DNA from: Fodinibacter sp963811825
GTDB taxonomy: Bacteria; Actinomycetota; Actinomycetes; Actinomycetales; Dermatophilaceae
Length of the DNA: 64,000 nucleotides
Assembly: GCA_963811825.1 (NCBI GenBank)
Contig: CAWESS010000041.1
Coordinates: forward strand, 23,560 to 87,559
Direction of reading: 5' to 3'
Shown: positions 28,727-39,527 of the stretch, piece after piece
How the letters are laid out: every line of letters starts with the position of its first letter
Position numbering within the stretch: the stretch's first letter is position 1
The notes under the pieces: model-generated
What the model saw: only the letters and a program-made list of their open reading frames with translations
Database searches by the model: none
What the model was told of the DNA's origin: nothing
Translations under genes and position numbers: made by a program

Positions 28727-29479
28727 TCAGCGGTACTCGGGGTTGGGGTCCTCTGGCTTGCTGAGGTCCCAGTTGGTCGTGACGTTGCCGTGCGCGGGCA
28801 ACCCGCCGGCATCCTTGAGGCGGCGGGCCGTGTGCAGCATGTTCCAGGCCGCGAAGACCGTGTTCCTCGTCGTCCAGTGGTTCTTCGCCCCTCGGTTGTC
28901 GTCCAGGTAGGACGGCCCGGGCCCGGCCTCGCCGTTCCAGTAGGCGTCGGCCTGCGGTGGGATCGTGAAGCCGATGTGCGACAGGGCGTAGAGCATCTGG
29001 GCCGCGCAGTGCTTGCCACCGTCCTCGTTGCCCGTGACGACGACCCCGCCGACCTTGCCGTAGTACGACCACTGGGCCGCCGCGTTGAGCTCTCCCGACC
29101 AGCCGTACAGCCGCTCGATGGCGAGGCGGGTCAGCGAGGACTGGTCGCCCAGCCAGATCGGCGTCGCGAGCACGACGATGTCGGCCGGCTCGACGAGCCT
29201 CTTGTAGAGGTCGGGGAAGTCGTCGCGCTCCCACCCGTACTCGCGCATGTCCGGCTGCACCCCCGGCGGGATGACGTGGTCGACCAGGCGCACGACGTCG
29301 ACCCGCGCGCCCACACCGCGCAGGACGTGGGCGCTCACGTCGAGCAGCCCGTCGGTGTGGCTGGGCTCGGGCGAGCGCTTGAGGGTGCCGTTGAGGTAGA
29401 CGGCCCGCAGGTCGGAGAAGTCGGTCTCGCTGGCGGCGATCTCGGAGTCGATGAAGCGCTGGACGGAGTCGGGGAGCAT
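28727..29479 (-). CDS. Flavodoxin-fold NAD(P)H-dependent oxidoreductase
   Basis: Protein of 250 residues with the flavodoxin/FMN-reductase layout: an early strand-loop LRAVYLNGTLKRSPEPSHTDGLLD that would hold the FMN phosphate, PADIVVLATPIWLGDQSSLTRLAIERLYGW, and GGVVVTGNEDGGKHCAAQMLYALSHIGFTIPP. These match the NADPH-dependent FMN reductase-like family. The substrate is unknown. ATG 29479 is used; an in-frame GTG three codons upstream (29488) is possible. The end is 9 bp from the end of the convergent Kef-type antiporter, and KefF-type flavoproteins do regulate Kef systems, but this protein is a different subfamily and the link is speculative. Confidence 0.87.
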   Translation of the reverse strand: MLPDSVQRFIDSEIAASETDFSDLRAVYLNGTLKRSPEPSHTDGLLDVSAHVLRGVGARVDVVRLVDHVIPPGVQPDMREYGWERDDFPDLYKRLVEPADIVVLATPIWLGDQSSLTRLAIERLYGWSGELNAAAQWSYYGKVGGVVVTGNEDGGKHCAAQMLYALSHIGFTIPPQADAYWNGEAGPGPSYLDDNRGAKNHWTTRNTVFAAWNMLHTARRLKDAGGLPAHGNVTTNWDLSKPEDPNPEYR

Positions 29480-29503
29480 GCCCCCCACGCTACCGAGTGC
29501 GGG

Positions 29504-30976
<1,473 letters not shown>

Positions 30977-31052
30977 GTTCTCCCTAGGGTCTCACCGGGC
31001 AACGCCCCACGGCGAACGCTTTCTTCCGCCCGGCGCTAGCGTGTTCCCTGCG

Positions 31053-31658
31053 ATGAGCGAGAACGACCACTACTTCACGGCCAGCCCGGCCAGCGCCGAC
31101 GAGCGCCGCCGGGTGCCGGTCACGCTCGCCGGTCGCGTGGTGGAGGTCGAGGTGGCGCCCGGGATCTTCTCCCCCGGTGGGCTGGACAAGGGCACCGCCG
31201 TGCTCCTCGACGAGGCGCCCCCTCCCCCGGCCTCCGGCACCTTCCTCGACCTCGGCTGCGGCTGGGGACCGATCGCCCTCACGCTGGCGTCGGCCTCCCC
31301 CGCGGCCACCGTGCACGCCCTCGACGTCAACGAGCGCGCCCTCGACCTCACCCGCCGCAACGCGGCCGCGCTGGGACTGGAGGGCGTCCACGCAACGCAC
31401 GGCTGACGGCATCCCGGATGCCGTGCGCTTCGACCTCATCTGGTCCAACCCCCCGATCCGGGTCGGCAAGGCGGCGCTCCACGACCTGCTGCGCACCTGG
31501 CTGCCGCGGCTCGCGCCCGGTGGCGTCGCCTACCTCGTCGTGCAGAGGAACCTCGGGTCGGACAGCCTGCAGCGGTGGATCGAGACCGAGCTGCGGATGC
31601 CGTGCGCCCGGTTCGCGTCGAGCAAGGGCTTCCGGGTCCTCAGGTCAGGGCGTCATGA
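31053..31658 (+). CDS. RsmC-like class I SAM methyltransferase (apparent frameshifts)
   Basis: MTS-domain methyltransferase of about 201 residues, related to the 16S rRNA guanine-N2 methyltransferase RsmC. It starts MSENDHYFTASPASADERRR at ATG 31053. Motif I is FLDLGCGWGPIALTLA, then VHALDVNERALDLTRRNAAALGLEGV. A frame break near 31397 (one extra G before CTGACGG) leads to ADGIPDAVRFDLIWSNPPIRVGKAALHDLL, where NPPIR is the catalytic NPPx motif, then VAYLVVQRNLGSDSL. A second shift (one missing G near 31664-31644, net -1, around 31643) would end it in VRAS at 31656-31658, overlapping the next gene's start as ATGA. Length is then family-typical. Diverges from hflX. Confidence 0.82.
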
Positions 31659-32556
31659 CCCCCGCGCTCGGTGTCCCGGCGCTCGGTGTCGTCCTCGTGC
31701 CGACGCTCCCGCCGGAGGCGCTGGAACCCCTGGCCGCGGCCGCCGACCGGCACCTCGACGAGCTCTGGGTGTGGGAGGACTGCTTCAAGGAGTCCGGCGT
31801 CGCGGCGGCTGCGGTGGCGCTGGCCTGGACCACCCGGGTGCGCGTCGGCATCGGCCTGGCGCCCGGTGCCGCTGCGCAACGTGGCCCTGCTCGCCATGGA
31901 GGTCGCGACGCTGCACCGGCTCTTCCCGGGTCGCTTCCTGCCCGGCATCGGGCACGGCGTGCAGGACTGGATGGGCCAGGTCGGGTGCCCGGGTCGAGTC
32001 CCCGCTGACGCTGCTGCGTGAGCACGCCGAGGCGCTGCGCCGGTTGCTCGACGGGCACGAGGTGAGCGTCTCGGGGCGCTATGTGCACCTCGACGCCGTG
32101 CAGCTCGACTGGCCGCCGGAGCCGGGGACGCCCCTGCTCATCGGCGGAGGCGGGCCTCGCACGCTCGAGCTGGCCGGACGGTACGGCGACGGCATCCTCA
32201 TCGGCTCAGCCGTCTCCGAGGCCGAGCTGGAGGTCTCCGTTGCCGCGGCACACCGGGGGTGGGGGGCGGGTCGCGGTGCCAACGGAGCGCGGATGCCGGT
32301 GCTCACCCACCTCATCGCCGCCACCGGGCCGGGGGCGCAGCAGCGCCTCGACGACGAGCTGGCCCGCTGGGGTCACGTCGACGGTGCACCCGGCCGCGGT
32401 GTCGCCGGTGACGCGTCGACGATCGCGGATGCCGTGCGCCGGCTGGCCGCGCTCGGCGCGAGCACCGTGGTGTTCCAGCCCACGCAGGACGAGCCGGACC
32501 TCGACGGGTTCGTCGAGTTCGTCGGCAGGGACGTCAGGGCTGCTCTCGCAGGGTGA
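31655..32556 (+). CDS. LLM-class flavin-dependent oxidoreductase (two apparent frameshifts)
   Basis: Luciferase-like F420- or FMN-dependent enzyme, 299 residues when corrected. It reads in three frames: MTPALGVPALGVVLVPTLPPEALEPLA to VGIGLAP; then, after an extra C near 31870, VPLRNVALLAMEVATLHRLFPGRFLPGIGHGVQDWMGQVG; then, after an extra base near 31991, ARVESPLTLLREHAEALRRLLDG to the end. The RFLPGIGHG and LLIGGGGPRTLELAGRYGDGILIG blocks are hallmarks of the family, the latter binding the cofactor phosphate. In actinobacteria many members use F420. The corrected length is exactly divisible by three. The ATG at 31655 overlaps the methyltransferase end. Confidence 0.87.
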
Positions 32557-33416
32557 GGTGTGCGAGGTCGATGGCACCGTCGGCCACGAGGGCGGCGGGC
32601 CCGGCGAGCTCGACGCCGTGGTCGGGCAGCAGCCGCACCGTGAGGCGGCCGCCGGGGACGTCGACGAGCCACGTGGCACCGGTGTCGAGCGAGCCGGCCC
32701 AGAAGCTCGTCGCGATCGCCGCCGCGCAGGCACCCGTGCCGCAGGAGCGGGTCTCGCCGACGCCGCGCTCGTGCACCCGCATCGCGATGTGTCCCGGCCC
32801 CATCGGCCGCACGATCTCGACGTTCGTTCCGTGCAGCGGCTCGGGCCGCACGGCCGGCGGCAGGGTGAGGTCGACCTCGTCGAGGTCGACGGTCTCGGGC
32901 AGCGCGACGACGGTGTGCGGGTTGCCGACGTCGACGGTGAGCGCGGAGAACGGATCGAGGTCGTCGAGGTGCACGAGGGCGTCGAACCCGTCGCGCTCCG
33001 CCGTCGCCGGGTCGCCGAGCCGCCACGGCCCGAGGCCGACCGCGAAGCCGTCTCCGTCGACGCGCACGTGCTTGACCCCGGCGCGGGTGGCGATCGCGAA
33101 CTCGTCGGCGGTCTCCAGCCCCTCGCGGCGCAGGTAGGCGGCGAACACGCGGGTGCCGTTGCCGCACATCTCCGACAGGCTGCCGTCGGCGTTGCGGTAG
33201 TCCATGAACCAGCGGGCGTGCGGTGACTGGTCGCGCACGGCCTGGTCCACGGCCGCCTCGGTGGGCACGACGCGAATCACCCCGTCGCCGCCGACCCCCG
33301 CGCGACGGTCGGCGATCGCCGCCGCCAGCGGTGCGGTGAGGTCGAGCACGCCCTCGAGGTCGTGCACGAGCACGAAGTCGTTCTCCGTGCCGTGTCCCTT
33401 GGTGAAGCCCAGCCGA

Positions 33417-33424
<8 letters not shown>
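32534..33424 (-). CDS. dapF: Diaminopimelate epimerase
   Basis: Enzyme of 296 residues converting LL- to meso-diaminopimelate for lysine and peptidoglycan synthesis. The two catalytic cysteines are present in EMCGNGTR (C87) and RSCGTGACA (C228). Other family blocks are TKGHGTENDFVLVHD at the N terminus, GGDGVIRV, DYRNADGS and VDVGNPHTVV. The ATG at 33424 starts inside the end of miaA (8-bp overlap), indicating coupling. Its end overlaps the convergent LLM gene by 23 bp. Confidence 0.96.
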
Positions 33425-34360
<936 letters not shown>

Positions 34361-34371
<11 letters not shown>

Positions 34372-34966
34372 GCTCCCCCTCGGGGGTGTCGTCGTCGTGG
34401 CCGAACGGGTCGCGGTCGACGCCGGGGGTCCAGGACAGCCCGGGCACTCCCCAGCCGTTCTCCTTGACGGCCTTGCGGGCGCGACGGGCCCACTTCCCGG
34501 TGAGCCGGTCGACGTAGAGGAAGCCGTTCAGGTGGTCGTACTCGTGCTGGAGCATGCGGGCGAACCAGCCGGTCGCCTCGTAGCGGATCTCCTGGCCGTC
34601 CAGGCCCTGCCCCGTGAGTGAGGCCGCCTCTCCCCGGCGCAGCGGGAAGGACTCGCCCGGCACCGACAGGCAGCCCTCGACCTCGTCGTGCGGGTCGGGG
34701 TCGCCCACGAGCGGCTTGGCCGACGTCAGGTAGGGGTTGATGACCACTCCCCGATCCGGGATGCCGTCGTCGTTCGCGAGCTGCCAGGTGAAGATCCGCA
34801 GGCCGACGCCGATCTGGGGGGCCGCGAGACCGACGCCGCGCGCGGCATCCATCGTCTCGAACATGTCGGCCACGAGCGCCCGGATCTCGTCGTCGATGAC
34901 CTCGACGGGCTGGGCCCTCTGGTGGAGGACTGGCTCGCCGGTGACGACGACGGGGCGGATCGGCAT
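34361..34966 (-). CDS. def: Peptide deformylase
   Basis: Metalloenzyme of 201 residues removing the formyl group from nascent proteins. All three motifs are present: GVGLAAPQ (44-51), EGCLSVPG with metal ligand C99, and HEYDH with H141, E142 and H145. The C-terminal tail (RKAVKENGWGVPGLSWTPGVDRDPFGHDDD) is of the actinobacterial kind. Its stop overlaps miaA by 11 bp, so def-miaA-dapF form a tightly overlapping chain. ATG 34966 is the only sensible start. Confidence 0.96.
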
Positions 34967-35031
34967 GTCCCGGATTCTTCCAGAGCCGAGATCGCCTGAG
35001 CGACTCGGTGGGCCCCTTCTACGATCGCCTG

Positions 35032-36690
35032 ATGAACCCCGCCATCATCCTCGTGGCCCCCGAACACGCCGCTGCCCTCCGCGACGAGTTCGGCCGGTAC
35101 GTGCGCGACTACGACATCCGCACGACGACGTCCGTCGCCGAGGCCGAGCAGGTGGCCGGGTCGATCGTCGCCGCCGGTGGTCAGGTCGCGATGTTCGTCA
35201 CGGAGTCGCGACTGCCGGACGGGCCCGTGTTCGAGGCGTTCGCGCGCTGGCGCACGGTCGTGGCGACGGCTCGGCGGCTGGTCACGGTGCACTGGTCGCA
35301 CTTCCTCGAGGACTCGGTGGCGTTGCGTCCCGGACTCGCGAAGGGGAAGTACGACGCCTCCCTGCTCATGCCGCGCGGGGTGCGCGACGAGGAGTTCCAC
35401 ACCGCGGTGTGCGAGCTGCTCTCGGACTGGGGCTCGACCGTCGCGACGCCCGAGGTCGACACGGTGCGCATCATCTCCCCCGGCCAGGACGCGCTGGCCG
35501 AGGGCATCCGGGACTTCCTCGACCGGATGGGCATGCCGAACCGGACGTACACCCCCGACTCGGAGGAGGGCCGGGCGGCCATCGCGCGGGCCGGGGCCGA
35601 CCCGACGTTCCCCCTCGTCGAGTCGGTCGACCGGGAGGTCTTCTCACCCGTGAGCGTCCGGGACGTCGCGGTGCGCGTCTTCGGCACCCCGGCAGGGATC
35701 GAGCTGGATGCCGTCGTCGACGTCGCGGTGGTCGGCGCCGGCCCCGCTGGGCTGGCCGCGGCGGTGTACGCCTCGTCGGAGGGGTTGTCGACCGTCGTGC
35801 TGGAGGCCGAGGCGGTCGGTGGCCAGGCCGGCACGTCCTCGATGATCCGCAACTACCTCGGCTTCCCGCGCGGGATCTCCGGGATGCGCCTGGCCCAGCG
35901 CGCCCGCAACCAGGCGATCCGGTTCGGCACCCGGTTCTTCACCGGGTGGTCGGTCACGTCCCTCGAGCCGGGCGTCGACGGGGCAGCGCACGTCGTGCAC
36001 ACCGACGGCGGCGACGTCCGGGCGCGTGCGGTGGTGGTCGCCACGGGGGTGACGTACCGCAAGCTGGGTGTCCCGTCGGTCGAGGCCTTCGTGGGCCTGG
36101 GCGTCTTCTACGGCAGCGCGATGTCCGCGGCCCGGGAGATGGAGGGCACCGACGTCGTCGTCGTGGGCGGTGGCAACTCCGCCGGGCAGGCGGCGATCCA
36201 CCTGGCGAAGTTCGCCCGGTCGGTGACGATCCTCGTGCGCCGCGACGGCCTCGAGGCCACGATGTCGCAGTACCTCATCTCCGAGATCGCCCACCTCCCG
36301 CGGGTTCAGGTACGCACCTGCAGTGAGGTCGTGGGAGCGACCGGGGAGGGCAGGATCGAGCAGATCACGGTGCGGGACACCCGGACCGGGGCCGAGGAGG
36401 TGCTCCCGTGTCGTGGGCTCGTGCTGCTGCTCGGCGCCGAGCCGCACTGCGAGTGGCTGCCGGAGTCCCTGGCGCGGGACGCGCGCGGCTTCGTGCTCAC
36501 GGGGCGTGACGTGCCGGCTGACCGATGGATCGACGGTCTTCCGCCGGCCAGTCTCGCCACCACCGTCCCGGGGGTCTTCGCCGCCGGGGACATCAGGGCG
36601 ACGTCGATGAAGCGGGTTGCTGCCGCCAGCGGCGAGGGCGCCTCGGTGGTGCCCCTCGTGCACGCCTGGCTCGAACCCGAGGAGGGCTGA
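35032..36690 (+). CDS. Receiver-like domain fused to thioredoxin-reductase-like FAD oxidoreductase (both degenerate)
   Basis: Protein of 552 residues. Residues 1-130 look like a response-regulator fold without its acidic pocket: the first strand reads AIILVAPEHAA where DD is expected, the phosphorylation strand reads VAMFVTESRLPDG (Thr for Asp), and the lysine position reads SLLMPRG. A glutaredoxin-like segment follows (VRIISPGQDALAEGIRDFLDRMGMPNRTY). From about residue 230 comes VDVAVVGAGPAGLAAAVYASSEGLSTVVLEA (FAD site) and VVVVGGGNSAGQAAIHLAKFARSVTILVRR (NADPH site), ending VPGVFAAGDIRATSMKRVAAASGEG. The CxxC disulfide of thioredoxin reductase is absent: GVFYGSAMSAARE stands in its place. 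It belongs to the fused response-regulator/thioredoxin-reductase type; function unknown. Confidence 0.88.
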   Translation: MNPAIILVAPEHAAALRDEFGRYVRDYDIRTTTSVAEAEQVAGSIVAAGGQVAMFVTESRLPDGPVFEAFARWRTVVATARRLVTVHWSHFLEDSVALRPGLAKGKYDASLLMPRGVRDEEFHTAVCELLSDWGSTVATPEVDTVRIISPGQDALAEGIRDFLDRMGMPNRTYTPDSEEGRAAIARAGADPTFPLVESVDREVFSPVSVRDVAVRVFGTPAGIELDAVVDVAVVGAGPAGLAAAVYASSEGLSTVVLEAEAVGGQAGTSSMIRNYLGFPRGISGMRLAQRARNQAIRFGTRFFTGWSVTSLEPGVDGAAHVVHTDGGDVRARAVVVATGVTYRKLGVPSVEAFVGLGVFYGSAMSAAREMEGTDVVVVGGGNSAGQAAIHLAKFARSVTILVRRDGLEATMSQYLISEIAHLPRVQVRTCSEVVGATGEGRIEQITVRDTRTGAEEVLPCRGLVLLLGAEPHCEWLPESLARDARGFVLTGRDVPADRWIDGLPPASLATTVPGVFAAGDIRATSMKRVAAASGEGASVVPLVHAWLEPEEG

Positions 36691-36809
36691 ACCTGGCCTC
36701 GTGCCATCTCGGCACGAACACCGAACTCGGCCCGGTCGTGCGTGCGCGACGTACTGTGGGTGGCATCCCCTCACGGGGATTCCACTGTCACCGAGCGGAA
36801 GGAGGGCGC

Positions 36810-36998
36810 GTGAGCATCTTTGACAGCGCCAAGGAGAAGCTTCAGGAGCTGACCGAAAGCCACGGGGACCAGGTCGAGCAGTACAGCGACCAGGCCATCG
36901 AGAAGGCTGGCGACCTCGCCGACGAGAAGACCGGCGGCCAGTTCGCCGCTCACGTCGACACCGCTCAGTCCACGGCTGACGGGGCCATCGGCACCTGA
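36810..36998 (+). CDS. MT0933-like (Rv0909-type) small antitoxin-family protein
   Basis: Protein of 62 residues, VSIFDSAKEKLQELTESHGDQVEQYSDQAIEKAGDLADEKTGGQFAAHVDTAQ, highly charged and helical. The pattern of a helix, then AIEKAGDLADEKTGGQFAxHVDxAQ, matches the PF14013 family named after mycobacterial Rv0909, the proposed antitoxin of Rv0910. No Rv0910-type START-domain toxin is adjacent, so antitoxin function is doubtful here. The GTG at 36810 has a strong ribosome site (GGAAGGAGG). A hairpin follows at 37026. Confidence 0.82.
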   Translation: MSIFDSAKEKLQELTESHGDQVEQYSDQAIEKAGDLADEKTGGQFAAHVDTAQSTADGAIGT

Positions 36999-37025
36999 TC
37001 ATCCCTCGACGCACCCGGGACCCTC

Positions 37026-37058
37026 GACCGAACGGTCGGGGGTCTCGGCCGTTCGGTC
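37026..37058. terminator. Hairpin after the MT0933-like gene
   Basis: Arms GACCGAACGG and CCGTTCGGTC pair exactly with a 13-base spacer, 27 bp after the stop codon. The arm itself contains ACCGAACGGT, a palindrome of the kind used by TetR regulators, so an operator role is a weak alternative. Confidence 0.65.
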
Positions 37059-37153
37059 AGGCTTTGCCGGCAGGCACCGGTTCCGGTCACGAGCGAGCGG
37101 TTTGCCTACCTACCCTGAAGTCCCTACCTCGTCTCCCCGGAAGAGAGCATCCG

Positions 37154-37351
37154 TTGGCGCACAACACCTCAGGGCTGCCGCCGCTCGACATCGAGCCGTT
37201 CGACCCGTCCCCGCTGTACGCCGCGGCCAGCTCACCCGACCGTCAGGTCAGCGCCAGTCGTATGCCCCTGCAGTCGGGCCGGGTGATGGGCCTCGTGCTC
37301 GTCCTTGTCGCGGTCGTCGCCGTCGTGGCGATCGCGGTCGCGGTCCTCTAG
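37154..37351 (+). CDS. Small single-span membrane protein, function unknown
   Basis: Product of 65 residues read from TTG 37154 (preceded by GGAAGAGAG): LAHNTSGLPPLDIEPFDPSPLYAAASS, a charged middle, and a C-terminal hydrophobic helix (VMGLVLVLVAVVAVVAIAVAVL) that ends the protein, so it is probably tail-anchored. I do not recognise a family. It converges on miaB, ending 10 bp from it. The TTG start is unusual; ATG codons lie only further in, at 37262. Confidence 0.5.
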   Translation: MAHNTSGLPPLDIEPFDPSPLYAAASSPDRQVSASRMPLQSGRVMGLVLVLVAVVAVVAIAVAVL

Positions 37352-37361
37352 GACGAACTGC

Positions 37362-38876
37362 TCAGATCGCACACGGTGCGCTCGGGGTCGGTGACGTCGA
37401 CGGCCTGCCGAGCGACGGCATCCCGAGGGAGACGGCCGGCTTGCCCGGCACGGGTGCGTCCTGCAGGGAGGCCCAGGCGTCCCCACCAGCGGTGCGGCGC
37501 ACGGCATACGCCCCGCCCTGCACCCCGCTGTCGGCGACGAGGTGGTGCGGTGCGCCGTAGGTGACCCCGACGGTCACGACGTCACCGGGCCGGGGTCGCT
37601 CGGCGCCGTCCGGCACGGCGAAGTGCACGAGGCGGTTGTCGCGGGCACGGCCGGACAGTCGCGCCGTCTCGCCGTCCTTGCGACCCTCGCCGGGGGCGAC
37701 GAGCACCTCGACCTCGCGACCTTCGACGGTGCGGTTCTCGGCCCAGGAGACACGTTCCTGCAGCTCGATGAGCCGCTCGAACCGCTCCTGGACGACGGCC
37801 TTGGGCTGCTGGTCCGGCATCGTCGCGGCGGGCGTTCCCTCGCGGATGGAGTACTGGAAGGTGAAGGCGCTGGCGAACCTCGACGCCTCCACCACGCGCA
37901 GGGTCTCGGCGAAGTCGGCCTCGGTCTCGCCGGGGAAGCCGACGATGATGTCGGTGGTGATCGCGGCATCCGGGATGGCGGTGCGGACCTTGTCGATGAT
38001 GCCGAGGAACTTCTCGCTGCGGTAGGAGCGACGCATCGCCTTCAGCACGGTGTCGGACCCGGACTGCAGGGGCATGTGCAGGCTGGGCATGACGTTGGGC
38101 GTCTCGGCCATGGCCTCGATGACGTCGTCGGTGAAGGCGGCCGGGTGGGGGCTGGTGAAGCGGACCCGCTCGAGCCCGTCGATCTCGCCACAGGCACGAA
38201 GGAGCTTGCCGAAGGCGAACCGGTCGCCGAACTCCACGCCGTAGGTGTTGACGTTCTGCCCGAGCAGGGTGATCTCGATGACGCCCTGGGCGACGAGCGC
38301 CTCGATCTCGGCGAGGATCTCGCCGGGGCGGCGGTCCGCCTCCTTGCCACGCAGGCTGGGCACGATGCAGAAGGTGCAGGTGTTGTTGCAGCCGACGCTG
38401 ATCGACACCCAGCCGGCGAAGGCGGAGTCGCGGCGGGTCGGCAGCGTCGACGGGAACCGCTCGAGGGACTCGAGGATCTCGACCTCGGCGCGCTTGTTGT
38501 GCCGCGCGCGGTCGAGCAGCGCGGGGAGGCTCCCGATGTTGTTGGTGCCGAAGACGACGTCGACCCACGGGGCCCGCTTGACGATGGTCTCGCGGTCCTT
38601 CTGCGCCATGCAGCCGCCGACGGCGATCTGCAGGTCGGGGTTCGCCGTCTTGGCGGGTCGCAGCTGACCGAGGTTGCCGTAGAGCTTGTTGTCGGCGTTC
38701 TCGCGCACGGCACACGTGTTGAAGACGACGACGTCCGCCGTGTCGGGGCGCTCGGCGGTGGGCACGCTCGCGAGGTCGACGTAGCCGGCCGTCTCGAGGA
38801 GCCCGGCGAGTCGCTCGGAGTCGTGGACGTTCATCTGGCACCCGTGGGTGCGCACGTCGTAGGTCTTGGGTGTCAT
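37362..38876 (-). CDS. miaB: tRNA-2-methylthio-N6-dimethylallyladenosine synthase MiaB
   Basis: Radical SAM methylthiotransferase of 504 residues adding a 2-methylthio group to i6A37 made by MiaA. UPF0004 cysteines are C13 (THGCQMN), C55 (FNTCAVREN) and C89 (GGCMAQ); the radical SAM cluster is CNNTCTFC (163, 167, 170). A TRAM domain follows at about 385-450 (RTVEGREVEVLVAPGEGRKDGETARLSGRARDNRLVHF). ATG 38876 gives the normal MTPKTYDVRTHGCQMN start. The last 40 residues are low-complexity. Same strand as miaA-dapF but separated by a four-gene insertion relative to the usual order. Confidence 0.96.
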   Translation of the reverse strand: MTPKTYDVRTHGCQMNVHDSERLAGLLETAGYVDLASVPTAERPDTADVVVFNTCAVRENADNKLYGNLGQLRPAKTANPDLQIAVGGCMAQKDRETIVKRAPWVDVVFGTNNIGSLPALLDRARHNKRAEVEILESLERFPSTLPTRRDSAFAGWVSISVGCNNTCTFCIVPSLRGKEADRRPGEILAEIEALVAQGVIEITLLGQNVNTYGVEFGDRFAFGKLLRACGEIDGLERVRFTSPHPAAFTDDVIEAMAETPNVMPSLHMPLQSGSDTVLKAMRRSYRSEKFLGIIDKVRTAIPDAAITTDIIVGFPGETEADFAETLRVVEASRFASAFTFQYSIREGTPAATMPDQQPKAVVQERFERLIELQERVSWAENRTVEGREVEVLVAPGEGRKDGETARLSGRARDNRLVHFAVPDGAERPRPGDVVTVGVTYGAPHHLVADSGVQGGAYAVRRTAGGDAWASLQDAPVPGKPAVSLGMPSLGRPSTSPTPSAPCAI

Positions 38877-39152
38877 GGCTGGTCAAGGGTAAGCCGGGCG
38901 CCCGCCACCACGGGAATCCCGGCTGCAGGCAGAGGGTCTCGCTCGCCCCGATCCCACATATCTTTACTCCCGCCGGTTGGCGATGTCCATCCTCGACTCG
39001 AGTGCGTGCATGGCACGCCAGGTCTTCCTCGGCGCACCAACCGGAGCCGAATCACGTGCACCGTCGAGCATGGGCTGCCTCCTCACCCCCCGAGCATGCA
39101 CGTCGGTCGACCGTGTCAGGTGAGAAGACACACATGTCGGGGAGGCCGTAGA
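38877..39152. other. Intergenic region between miaB and the ArsR gene
   Basis: About 275 bases hold divergent promoters for miaB and the ArsR-SulP pair. A locally AT-rich stretch, ACATATCTTTACTCC near 38956-38970, stands out and could be promoter DNA. I see no convincing coding sequence here: a short minus-strand reading frame at 38873-39061 has no family features. Confidence 0.5.
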
Positions 39153-39178
39153 CTTGCAGAGTTCTGCAACTCTGCAAG
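39153..39178. promoter_or_regulatory. Palindromic operator for the ArsR-type regulator
   Basis: Arms CTTGCAGAGTT and AACTCTGCAAG are exact reverse complements around a 4-base centre (CTGC). The site ends 13 bp before the ArsR start codon, so bound regulator would block initiation. ArsR/SmtB proteins bind such 12-2-12 type palindromes, which makes autoregulation likely. Confidence 0.85.
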
Positions 39179-39191
39179 GAAGCCGCCCGAC

Positions 39192-39527
39192 ATGCCCGTT
39201 CCGCTGTACCAGGCCAAGGCCGAGTTCTTCCGCACCCTCGGGCACCCCGCGCGCATCCGGGTGCTCGAGCTGCTCGCCGAGCGTGATCGCGCCGTCCACG
39301 AGCTGCTCGCGGCGATCGCCGTGGAGGCGCCGAGCCTGTCCCACCAGCTCGCCGTCCTCCGGCTCGCCGGCCTGGTCACCCAGCGCCGCGAGGACGGGCA
39401 GGTCATCTACAGCCTCGCCCTCCCAGCGGTTCACGACCTGCTCGCGAGCGCCAGGGAGATCCTGCAGACCAAGGCGGCGGACCAGGGTGGCCTCGTCGAC
39501 GACATCACGCCTGCGGCCCACGCGTGA
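39192..39527 (+). CDS. ArsR-family transcriptional regulator without cysteines
   Basis: Winged-helix repressor of 111 residues: MPVPLYQAKAEFFRTLGHPARIRVLELLAERDRAVHEL, then the recognition region SLSHQLAVLRLAGLVTQRREDGQVIYSL. It contains no cysteine, so the classical metal sites of ArsR, CadC or CmtR are missing; it may sense something else or use His/Asp/Glu. It controls the SulP transporter whose GTG start overlaps its stop (GTGA). A perfect palindrome lies just upstream. ATG 39192 is the natural start. ArsR-SulP gene pairs occur in other actinobacteria. Confidence 0.92.
   Translation: MPVPLYQAKAEFFRTLGHPARIRVLELLAERDRAVHELLAAIAVEAPSLSHQLAVLRLAGLVTQRREDGQVIYSLALPAVHDLLASAREILQTKAADQGGLVDDITPAAHA

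Noticed and set aside
36810..36998. Toxin-antitoxin pair around the MT0933-like gene
   Set aside because: No START-domain Rv0910-like toxin next to it; neighbours are a reductase fusion and a small membrane protein.
38873..39061. Short minus-strand frame upstream of miaB
   Set aside because: No ribosome site, no recognisable features, and it overlaps the miaB start; treated as intergenic.
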